Below are positions 1-6,065 of a DNA stretch of 12,019 nucleotides, in pieces. The notes under the pieces were generated by a model that was given only the letters and a program-made list of their open reading frames with translations, was not told the DNA's origin and made no database searches. The DNA is from an uncultured Selenomonas sp. (lineage in GTDB: Bacteria > Bacillota > Negativicutes > Selenomonadales > Selenomonadaceae): NCBI GenBank assembly GCA_945494195.1, contig CALYVJ010000026.1:1-12019 (forward strand), given 5' to 3'. The position numbers and the translations under genes were made by a program. Position 1 is the first letter of the stretch, and every line of letters begins with the position of its first letter.

Positions 1-7
1 GATTTTT

Positions 8-451
8 ATGTTCCGGACAGTACCATTTAACCTGCGAGAAAATGCTGAACGTGGCCGTGAGGCATTGGAGAAAGCCTTGGAATTTATGGCAGACCAGCCA
101 TTCAATCCGATGGGGAAAGTCAGCAGCGCCTTATCACCATTTCGCGTGGATGTGATTTCGACAGAGGCGGCCTATGAGCTTTTTGCTGAGCTGCCCGGGT
201 TCTATAAAGAACAAATAAACGTATCCTATGATGACAACCATTACCTGTGGATCCGAGCCGAGCGGCAGGATGGTGACATGCAGGTCAAATTCCTTTGCCG
301 GGAACGCCGCACAGGGGAGTTTGAGCGGACGTTCCTGATTGATGGAATCAAAAAAGAAGATGTATCGGTTTCCTATGAGAATGGTGTGCTTCATATCATA
401 CTTCCGAAAGAAGAGGCGAAAACGTCCCGGACGGTGTTTGACATCGATTAA
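8..451 (+). CDS. Small heat-shock protein, Hsp20/alpha-crystallin family
   Basis: A 147-residue ATP-independent holdase chaperone, expected to act in the cytoplasm by binding unfolding proteins and passing them to DnaK-type refolding systems. The alpha-crystallin domain covers about residues 44-135: it opens with FRVDV and AELPGF, continues with the RERRTGEFERTF strand (98-109), and ends with SYENGVLHIILPK (122-134), the family's A-x-x-x-N-G-V-L region with Val121 at the usual Ala position. The N-terminal arm (1-43) is short and variable, as is normal. The C-terminal tail ends VFDID, so the canonical I-x-I/V oligomerisation anchor is only approximate. MFRTVPF at the N-terminus resembles other bacterial Hsp20 starts, so ATG at 8 is likely correct. 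The frame is open to the window edge, however, and no ribosome binding site can be seen in the seven bases upstream. No heat-shock operator is visible for the same reason. Confidence 0.93.
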   Translation: MFRTVPFNLRENAERGREALEKALEFMADQPFNPMGKVSSALSPFRVDVISTEAAYELFAELPGFYKEQINVSYDDNHYLWIRAERQDGDMQVKFLCRERRTGEFERTFLIDGIKKEDVSVSYENGVLHIILPKEEAKTSRTVFDID

Positions 452-510
452 TTTATTTTCGTTCCCCGCCCGTCCCTAGCAGGAATTTCGTGGTGTATCG
501 TGAATATTAT

Positions 511-537
511 TAAAGTATAGAATTATTGTTACGTATA
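511..537 (+). promoter_or_regulatory. Possible sigma-28-like promoter for cheR
   Basis: TAAAGTAT at 511-518 matches the flagellar/chemotaxis sigma factor -35 consensus TAAAGTTT at seven of eight positions. The expected -10 (GCCGATAA) would fall near 530-537, where TACGTATA is found: it keeps the CG core but is otherwise poor. A sigma-28 promoter would suit a chemotaxis gene. An alternative is a vegetative promoter using TATACT at 534-539, but no good TTGACA-like box sits 17 bases upstream of it. The call is tentative. Confidence 0.25.
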
Positions 538-542
538 CTTTA
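511..542. repeat. Perfect 9-bp inverted repeat upstream of cheR
   Basis: The left arm TAAAGTATA (511-519) and right arm TATACTTTA (534-542) are exact reverse complements separated by 14 bases. The right arm contains TATACT, a good -10-like hexamer. No T-run follows, so this is not a typical intrinsic terminator for the hsp20 gene. It is a candidate regulator-binding site or part of a promoter. Confidence 0.5.
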
Positions 543-568
543 CGATGCAGGAATATGGAATAGGAAAT

Positions 569-576
569 AAGGAGGG
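569..576 (+). promoter_or_regulatory. Ribosome binding site of cheR
   Basis: AAGGAGGG is nearly identical to the full anti-Shine-Dalgarno complement. It lies 8 bases before ATG 585 and 11 before ATG 588; both spacings are workable, so the first is preferred. Confidence 0.8.
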
Positions 577-584
577 AGCTGCTC

Positions 585-1373
585 ATGATGGATGAAAAAG
601 ACTGGGAAGAATTTAAACGGAAGCTTAAGATGAAGACGGAGATCGATTTGGATCTCTACAAAGAGCCGCAGATGAAGCGCCGTATAGGCAACCTGGTTAC
701 CAGAGCTGGGATGGATTCGTACTGCGAATACTTTGACCAGGCTGCAAAGGATAAGGACGATTTTGCTTCGTTCATTGAGTATCTGACAATCAACGTGTCG
801 GAGTTTTTCCGCACACCGGAGAAATTTGGCAAGCTGGAGACGGATGTTATTCCCGATCTCTTGACGCGTTCTTCGAAGCTCAATATCTGGAGTGCTGGCT
901 GTTCTATCGGTGCTGAACCGTATTCTTTGGCGATGATCATGAAAGAGATGACCCCGAATGTTCGTCATCGCATCCTGGCTTCGGATTTGGATGTTGAGAT
1001 CCTTGCCAAGGCAAAACGCGGGATTTATACGGATAATGAGCTCAAGGCGATGACGCCGCAGCGCCGGGCAAAATATTTTGATGTGGTAGAGGGCGATAAG
1101 TACGCGGTAAAGCAGGAAATCAAAGACTGCATTGAGTTTAAACGCCATAACCTCTTGAAGGATAAATTCGAAGAGGGGTTTGACTTGATTCTTTGCCGCA
1201 ATGTTGTTATTTACTTTACGGAGGAAGCAAAGGATCAGCTTTATGCGAACTTCTTCAAAGCGTTGAAACCGGGTGGTATCTTGTTTGTCGGTGCGACGGA
1301 GGCAATCCTGAACTTCCGCAAATTGGGCTATACCAGTTTCCAACCGTTCTTCTACCAGAAACCATTGACGTAA
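585..1373 (+). CDS. cheR: Chemotaxis protein methyltransferase CheR
   Basis: A 262-residue S-adenosylmethionine-dependent methyltransferase that methylates glutamates of chemoreceptors (MCPs) in the adaptation branch of chemotaxis, opposed by CheB or CheD. The N-terminal helical CheR_N domain covers about residues 1-80 and ends in TINVSEFFR (68-76). The SAM-binding Rossmann domain follows: motif I WSAGCSIGAEPYSLAM (102-117), the acidic SAM-ribose strand ASDLD (132-136), and FDLILCRNVVIYF (199-211). The C-terminal strands include GGILFVGATEAI. The pattern matches the B. subtilis-type CheR, without TPR or other fused domains, and length is normal for the family. The start is set by a strong ribosome binding site AAGGAGGG (569-576), nine bases from ATG 585; ATG 588 is the only close alternative. 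No cheA, cheW, cheB or receptor gene lies in the window, so it is an isolated chemotaxis gene here. It is followed by the PaaK-like gene in the same direction. Confidence 0.95.
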   Translation: MMDEKDWEEFKRKLKMKTEIDLDLYKEPQMKRRIGNLVTRAGMDSYCEYFDQAAKDKDDFASFIEYLTINVSEFFRTPEKFGKLETDVIPDLLTRSSKLNIWSAGCSIGAEPYSLAMIMKEMTPNVRHRILASDLDVEILAKAKRGIYTDNELKAMTPQRRAKYFDVVEGDKYAVKQEIKDCIEFKRHNLLKDKFEEGFDLILCRNVVIYFTEEAKDQLYANFFKALKPGGILFVGATEAILNFRKLGYTSFQPFFYQKPLT

Positions 1374-1406
1374 AAAGTCATTATTAACGTTGAACGGAGC
1401 TAAGAC

Positions 1407-2384
1407 ATGTACGCAAATCAGCAGATTGAACAATTAGATATGGATAGGATGCATGAGCTCCAGCTTCAGCGATTGAAGAAACAGTTGAGGTGGGCCGAGG
1501 AGAAGAGCCTTTTCTATCAGGAGCAATTCAAGAAAAAGGGCGTCTCCTATGAGGATCTTCACAGCCTTGAGGATATTGCGAAATTCCCCTTCCTGGAGCG
1601 CAACATGCTTTATCAGATTGGGGCCATGGATATCCTGACGATACCAATTTCGGGAATTTTGCGCTTCAATGTCATGCAGCAGGAGATCGGGGAGATTACG
1701 AAACTTTATACCAATGGAGATGTCGCGCATAATGTGGAGATGATGACCCGTTGTTTGGTGGCTGCTGGCATTACTAATGCGTCTATTGTTGCGCTGCAGG
1801 GAGATTTGTCGGACAGCCGGTTGTTAGATGTCCAGTATGCATTGGAAATAATCGGGGCAGCGGTCGTCCCGATGGGAACGGACTACCGGCAGTGGCTCCG
1901 GCTGATGGAGTCGGTAGGCATGGATACTTTGGTGAGTACACCACAGCTTATCATGCAGTTGATTATCCAGTTGCAGGCTACGGGCAAGAACATTGCGGAT
2001 TATCCGCTATCTCGTGTGATTTGCCGCAATGTGCAGGGGGTTCAGAATCCCCTGCAGCGGCATATTCAGGAGCGTACCAAGGCGCAGGTTTTCAACCTTT
2101 ATGAGCCCGCAGAAATTGGTATGGCGGCTGCAATCTTTCAATGTGAGGCCCATAATGGTTATCACATTCAGGAAGATTACTTTTATCCTGAAATTGTCAC
2201 CTTTAACAGTGATCAGGTGGTAACAGAACCGCATCAAATGGGTGAATTGGTACTTACCAATCTCATGGCGGAGGCTATGCCGTTGATTCGCTATCGGACG
2301 GGGCAGGCGGTGATGCTGGAGGAAGATACTTGCAGCTGTGGCCGTACTCTTCGCCGGGTGACAACGCCGTTTTCCTTTATGTGA
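1407..2384 (+). CDS. Truncated phenylacetate-CoA ligase (PaaK)-like protein, probably catalytically inactive
   Basis: This 325-residue protein is related to the PaaK branch of adenylate-forming enzymes, which normally activate an aryl acid with ATP and load it onto CoA. Visible family features are the N-terminal helical region (LQLQRLKKQL, then FYQEQFKKKGV and SLEDIAKFPF at about 18-62), LVAAGIT, YEPAEIG at 232-238 in place of the Y-G-x-(S/T)-E motif, a region like the PaaK V-W-E-D-H-F-Y-P-E-I segment (HIQEDYFYPEIV), AMPLIRYRT (about 290-298), and CSCGRT (309-314). The phosphate-binding loop SSGTTGKP is gone: about residues 90-97 read MQQEIGEI. The Asp that normally follows RYRT-R is Gln300. 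The C-terminal domain of about 100 residues carrying the catalytic lysine is absent. Ribosome binding site GGAG (1396-1399) precedes ATG 1407. It is probably co-transcribed with cheR (33-base gap) and ends at its own terminator. The frame is intact, so it may be a repurposed binding or scaffold protein rather than a decayed gene; its function is unknown. Confidence 0.8.
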   Translation: MYANQQIEQLDMDRMHELQLQRLKKQLRWAEEKSLFYQEQFKKKGVSYEDLHSLEDIAKFPFLERNMLYQIGAMDILTIPISGILRFNVMQQEIGEITKLYTNGDVAHNVEMMTRCLVAAGITNASIVALQGDLSDSRLLDVQYALEIIGAAVVPMGTDYRQWLRLMESVGMDTLVSTPQLIMQLIIQLQATGKNIADYPLSRVICRNVQGVQNPLQRHIQERTKAQVFNLYEPAEIGMAAAIFQCEAHNGYHIQEDYFYPEIVTFNSDQVVTEPHQMGELVLTNLMAEAMPLIRYRTGQAVMLEEDTCSCGRTLRRVTTPFSFM

Positions 2385-2396
2385 TTTTGCGTAAGA

Positions 2397-2437
2397 AAAG
2401 GACATATTCCTTGTATGGGAATATGTCCTTTCTTTTT
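2397..2437 (+). terminator. Intrinsic terminator after the cheR/PaaK-like unit
   Basis: A perfect 14-bp stem (2397-2410 with 2418-2431) and a 7-base loop are followed by C and five T (2433-2437). It starts 12 bases after the PaaK-like stop codon and ends 19 bases before the addB start. The stem is fairly AT-rich (AAAGGACATATTCC). Because it is so close to addB it may also act as an attenuator for read-through transcription. Confidence 0.85.
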
Positions 2438-2443
2438 CGATAT

Positions 2444-2450
2444 GAGGCAG
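2444..2450 (+). promoter_or_regulatory. Weak ribosome binding site of addB
   Basis: GAGGCAG lies six bases before ATG 2457 (nine bases from its GAGG part). It is weaker than the sites of cheR and addA, and it supports ATG 2457 over the upstream in-frame ATGs at 2415 and 2442. Confidence 0.55.
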
Positions 2451-2456
2451 GTTATT

Positions 2457-5400
2457 ATGACAGCTAAACTTGATTTTATCATCGGACGGGCCGGTACCGG
2501 CAAGACGCATGCGTGCCTGGCTGCTATGCGGGAACAGATGGAACAGAACCCTATCGGCCATTCGCTGGTTTTGATTTTGCCAGAGCATATGACTTACAAG
2601 GTCGAACGGCAGTTGGCATCGTCGATTCCTCAGGGGCAGGGCTTTTTTCGAGGTTATGTATTTGGTTTTCGCCGTTTTGCCAGACAGGTGCTTTTGGAGA
2701 CGGGGGGGGCGGATATTCCGCGTATCAGTGAAGTGGGAAGACGGCTGTTGCTGCGTAAGCTGCTCGTAGGACATCAGAAGAAAAAAGACCTTGACGTGTT
2801 TGCCAGAGCTGCACGCCAGCGGGGCTTTACGGCCAGTTTGTCCGATGCCATCAAGGAATTCAAAAGTTACCGGCTGACGACGGATGTGCTGCGCAAGGCA
2901 AGTGGGCGGTTGGGGGAAAAAAGCAGCCGTCTGGCCAGTAAACTGACAGAGCTGGCCGCCTTGTCGGATGAGTTTGCGGCTGCCATGGAGGGGAGGGCAA
3001 ATGACGCCGAGGACATGATGTCTATGTTGGCGGAAAAGTTGCCGGAAGCCCCGTTGCTGAAGCATGCAGAGGTGTGGATTGATGGGTTTATTTTCTTCAA
3101 TCCACAGGAACGGCAGGTTTTGGCGGCGTTATTGCAGACCGTGGACCGGGTGCACATCACGCTGCCAATGGCTGGGAAACGGCTGGCTGATGGCCAGATA
3201 ACTTTGAGATTGCCGGAAAACTTGCAGGAAACGGGACTGTTCCAGCGTTCCTATCGCACGATGGAAAGCATTTGTGAGTTGGCAGGAAATTTGACCGGTC
3301 AATCGATGCCAGTAGAAAATTATCCGGTGACGCTGCTTGAGGAAAATCATCGCAGCAAGAAAATGCCGTTGCGGCAAGTGGAAGAAATGCTTTTTGACCG
3401 GGGCGGAAAGGCTGTCGAAGCGGAAGAGGCGGTACAACTGACCGAGGCGGCCAATCGGCGACTGGAAGTGGAGGCGGTGGCGGCAGATATTCGCCGCCTG
3501 GTCCGGGAAAAAGGCTACCGCTATCAGGACGTGGGCGTACTGATTCGGGAGGAAGAAGCTTATGGGGATATCCTGCGATTGGTTTTTCAAGATTACGGGA
3601 TTCCGTTTTTTCAGGACAGCAAACGCCCGAGCATCCATCACCCCTTGGCCGAATTGATACGCTCTGCCTTAGAAGTCGTGGTAAAGGGCTGGCGGTACGA
3701 AACGGTATTTCGCTGCCTGCGGACAGGTTTTTTCCCGTTGGTGCGGGAAGATATCGACAAGTTGGAAAACTATGTGCTGGAATTTGGCATCCGCGGGCGG
3801 AAGCGCTGGGCCCAGGAAGAACCGTGGAATTGGCATCGCCGGTATGCCTTGGAAGATGATGAGGAAATACTAGACGAAGCAGCCGCAGAAAAATTGGCTG
3901 GCATCGATTCGCTCCGCCGTCAGGCTATGGATCCGTTAGCAAAGTTAGAAGATGAAATCCGGGAAGCCGCAGATGTGCAGGGCCAGACCGAAGCAGTGTA
4001 CCGCTTCTTGGAACGGTTGGAAGTACCGGTGCATCTTTCCCAGTGGACGGATATAGCAGAAAAAGAAGGACGATTGGCCGATGCTATGGAACATCGTCAG
4101 ATTTGGGGAGGTAGTATCGGCCTGCTTGACCAGATTGTGGAAATCAGCGGCGAGGAAAGCATGACCTTGCCAGAATTTGACGCTGTGCTTAGTGATGGTT
4201 TGGACGCCTTGACGATTTCTCTGATTCCGCCGGGGCTCGACTATGTGACGTTGGCATCTTTTGATCAGAACAGTCTCGATAATTCCCGGGCCGTCTATAT
4301 CTTGGGGGCCAATGCGGAGATCATGCCGCGGCGTTCGTCGGAACAGGGACTTCTGACAGATGCTGAGCGCCTTCATATTGATGAAGCCTTGCAGGAGCTT
4401 CATCGGGAAGGGATGGAGATTCCAGAAATTTCCCGTGGAAGCCGGGAGCGGAGCTTTGGCGAGAAATTTTTGTTGTACCGCAGTTTCAATGAGGCACGGG
4501 AGTATTTATGGATATCCTATGCGCTGGCCGATGCGGAGGGGAATGGCTTGCAGCCTTCTTCTATTGTCCAGCGATTGTGGCAGCTTTATGTGCAGCTGCC
4601 TTTCCTTTCGATTCCGTTGGAGACTTTGCAGCGTGAAGACAATCTGCAGCTGGTGGCGGGGCGGCCGGCGATTTCCAGTTTGGTTAATGTATTGCGGAGC
4701 CGCAAGGAATCGCGAACGAAGGAAAAGGAGCCGGCTTCCTTTTGGCAGGATGTCTATAATTGGGCGCTTACGCAGCCGGAACTGCGGCGCCCATTGAAAC
4801 TGGCTTTGTCTGGATTGTTTGCCAAAGCCAACGAAGAACAGCTGCCGGAAGAGTTGGCACAGGCGATTTATTTGCGTGGCAAGAGTCTCCATGGCAGTGT
4901 GACCCAGTTTGAAAAGTTCCGCCAGTGTCCGTTTTCGCATTTTGCGGCTTATGGGCTTAAATTGCAGGAACGGCGGGTGTATCAGTTCCAAAATATGGAT
5001 TTGGGACAACTGCTCCATGCGGTTCTCCATGCTTATGGGGAAAAGGTGCGCGAAGAATTTGCCGGCCGTTGGCAGGATGTGCCGGAAGAGAAGCGTCTGC
5101 CGATATGCCAGTCGCTGGTAGAGGAATTGGCACCGAGGCTTCAGAGTGAAATCCTGCTGAGTCGTGCCAATTATCGGCATTTGAAGAGCCGGATTGCGGA
5201 AACGGCTGGGCAGGCAGTCGCTCAGCTTACGGCTTGGGCGGCCCTTTCAGAATTTCAACCGGCTTATTTTGAGGAAGCTTTTGGTCATGCGGGGGATTCG
5301 GTACAGTTATCGCCGTTGCCATTAGGAAATGGATTCCGGCTGTCTTTCAAGGGACAGATAGACCGTCTCGATATTCATCAGGAACAGCCGTATTTCCTGG

Positions 5401-6065
5401 TGTTGGATTATAAAACTGGTCAGGCAGCTATTAACCTTTTCGAGGTCTATTACGGCCTGAAACTTCAGCTTTTGGTCTATGTGATGGTCGCTCAGCAGCT
5501 TTTCCATCAACAGGGGAAAGACCGGCTGCCAGCGGGAATACTTTATGCCTTTCTGAAGAATCCGGTGGTCAGCAGTGAAAAGCGTTTGTCGGATAAGGAA
5601 CTGGCGGCAAAGGTCATGGCTGAACTTCGTATGCCCGGATGGGTGTGCGCGGATCAGGAAGTGATTGATAGCATAGATAAGGGGCTGGGACATCTGATGC
5701 TGAAGCGCAAAAAAGATGGCAGTTTTGACGAGGCGACGAAAAAGGGGCATTATGTGCGTACGCAGGAAGAATTTGCTTTGCTGCTTAGTTATGTGGACTA
5801 TATTCTGCGTGACACTGGCAAGCAGATTCTTGAGGGGCAAATCAAGGCCAAGCCGTATCGCGTCATAAAGAATAATCAGGAATATAAGGCTTGCAATTAT
5901 TGTGCGTATCGTGATCTTTGTGGCTTTGATCCTGAGCTGCCGGGCTGCGAATACCACGATGTGGTGCAGGTGGAAGAGGAAGATTTGGAACGGCGGATGG
6001 CTGAGTGTACAGGAAGGGAGGATTTGCTCCGTGGATTATACAATCGACCAACAGAAGGCAATTGA
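2457..6065 (+). CDS. addB: ATP-dependent helicase/deoxyribonuclease subunit B (AddB)
   Basis: A 1202-residue subunit of the AddAB (RexAB) complex, which resects double-strand DNA ends to Chi-like sites and loads RecA for homologous recombination. The N-terminus carries Walker A GRAGTGKT (residues 10-17); in known AddB proteins the helicase fold is otherwise degenerate and used for Chi scanning. The C-terminal RecB-type nuclease domain shows GQIDRLD with Asp969 and LDYKTG with Asp984 and Lys986. Four cysteines for the structural 4Fe-4S cluster are present: Cys824 in FRQCPF, and Cys1146, Cys1149 and Cys1155 in CNYCAYRDLC. Length is close to B. subtilis AddB (about 1166). ATG 2457 was chosen because the protein then starts MTAKLDFIIGRAGTGKT as in homologues and a GAGG site lies nine bases upstream; an in-frame ATG at 2415 would begin inside the terminator hairpin. 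The 3' end overlaps addA by 35 bases. A run of eight G (2702-2709) lies early in the gene. Confidence 0.96.
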   Translation: MTAKLDFIIGRAGTGKTHACLAAMREQMEQNPIGHSLVLILPEHMTYKVERQLASSIPQGQGFFRGYVFGFRRFARQVLLETGGADIPRISEVGRRLLLRKLLVGHQKKKDLDVFARAARQRGFTASLSDAIKEFKSYRLTTDVLRKASGRLGEKSSRLASKLTELAALSDEFAAAMEGRANDAEDMMSMLAEKLPEAPLLKHAEVWIDGFIFFNPQERQVLAALLQTVDRVHITLPMAGKRLADGQITLRLPENLQETGLFQRSYRTMESICELAGNLTGQSMPVENYPVTLLEENHRSKKMPLRQVEEMLFDRGGKAVEAEEAVQLTEAANRRLEVEAVAADIRRLVREKGYRYQDVGVLIREEEAYGDILRLVFQDYGIPFFQDSKRPSIHHPLAELIRSALEVVVKGWRYETVFRCLRTGFFPLVREDIDKLENYVLEFGIRGRKRWAQEEPWNWHRRYALEDDEEILDEAAAEKLAGIDSLRRQAMDPLAKLEDEIREAADVQGQTEAVYRFLERLEVPVHLSQWTDIAEKEGRLADAMEHRQIWGGSIGLLDQIVEISGEESMTLPEFDAVLSDGLDALTISLIPPGLDYVTLASFDQNSLDNSRAVYILGANAEIMPRRSSEQGLLTDAERLHIDEALQELHREGMEIPEISRGSRERSFGEKFLLYRSFNEAREYLWISYALADAEGNGLQPSSIVQRLWQLYVQLPFLSIPLETLQREDNLQLVAGRPAISSLVNVLRSRKESRTKEKEPASFWQDVYNWALTQPELRRPLKLALSGLFAKANEEQLPEELAQAIYLRGKSLHGSVTQFEKFRQCPFSHFAAYGLKLQERRVYQFQNMDLGQLLHAVLHAYGEKVREEFAGRWQDVPEEKRLPICQSLVEELAPRLQSEILLSRANYRHLKSRIAETAGQAVAQLTAWAALSEFQPAYFEEAFGHAGDSVQLSPLPLGNGFRLSFKGQIDRLDIHQEQPYFLVLDYKTGQAAINLFEVYYGLKLQLLVYVMVAQQLFHQQGKDRLPAGILYAFLKNPVVSSEKRLSDKELAAKVMAELRMPGWVCADQEVIDSIDKGLGHLMLKRKKDGSFDEATKKGHYVRTQEEFALLLSYVDYILRDTGKQILEGQIKAKPYRVIKNNQEYKACNYCAYRDLCGFDPELPGCEYHDVVQVEEEDLERRMAECTGREDLLRGLYNRPTEGN
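6016..6021 (+). promoter_or_regulatory. Ribosome binding site of addA inside addB
   Basis: GGGAGG within the AGGAAGGGAGG stretch (6011-6021) lies nine bases before GTG 6031. It decides the addA start, because the in-frame ATG at 5902 has no such site and would add residues unlike any AddA N-terminus. It sits inside the last codons of addB, which favours translational coupling. Confidence 0.75.

Noticed and set aside
452..510. Possible terminator after hsp20
   Set aside because: No stem of useful length followed by a T-run was found; the only clear symmetry is the 511-542 inverted repeat, which lacks a T-run.
540..1433. 297-codon open frame on the minus strand opposite cheR
   Set aside because: It lies entirely over a well-supported cheR gene, has no ribosome binding site or family motif, and its composition (rich in Leu, Arg, Phe and Ile) is that of a shadow frame.
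2415..2456. Upstream in-frame ATG start for addB
   Set aside because: It starts within the terminator hairpin, has no ribosome binding site, and adds residues absent from AddB N-termini, which begin just before the Walker A motif.
2007..3065. 352-codon open frame on the minus strand across the PaaK-like gene and addB
   Set aside because: It crosses two genes and a terminator hairpin and shows no recognisable domain; it is rich in His, Arg and Gln, as reverse frames of this genome tend to be.
5902..6030. Upstream in-frame ATG start for addA
   Set aside because: The extra residues are translated from the addB Fe-S cluster region in another frame; GTG 6031 has a proper ribosome binding site and a family-typical N-terminus.
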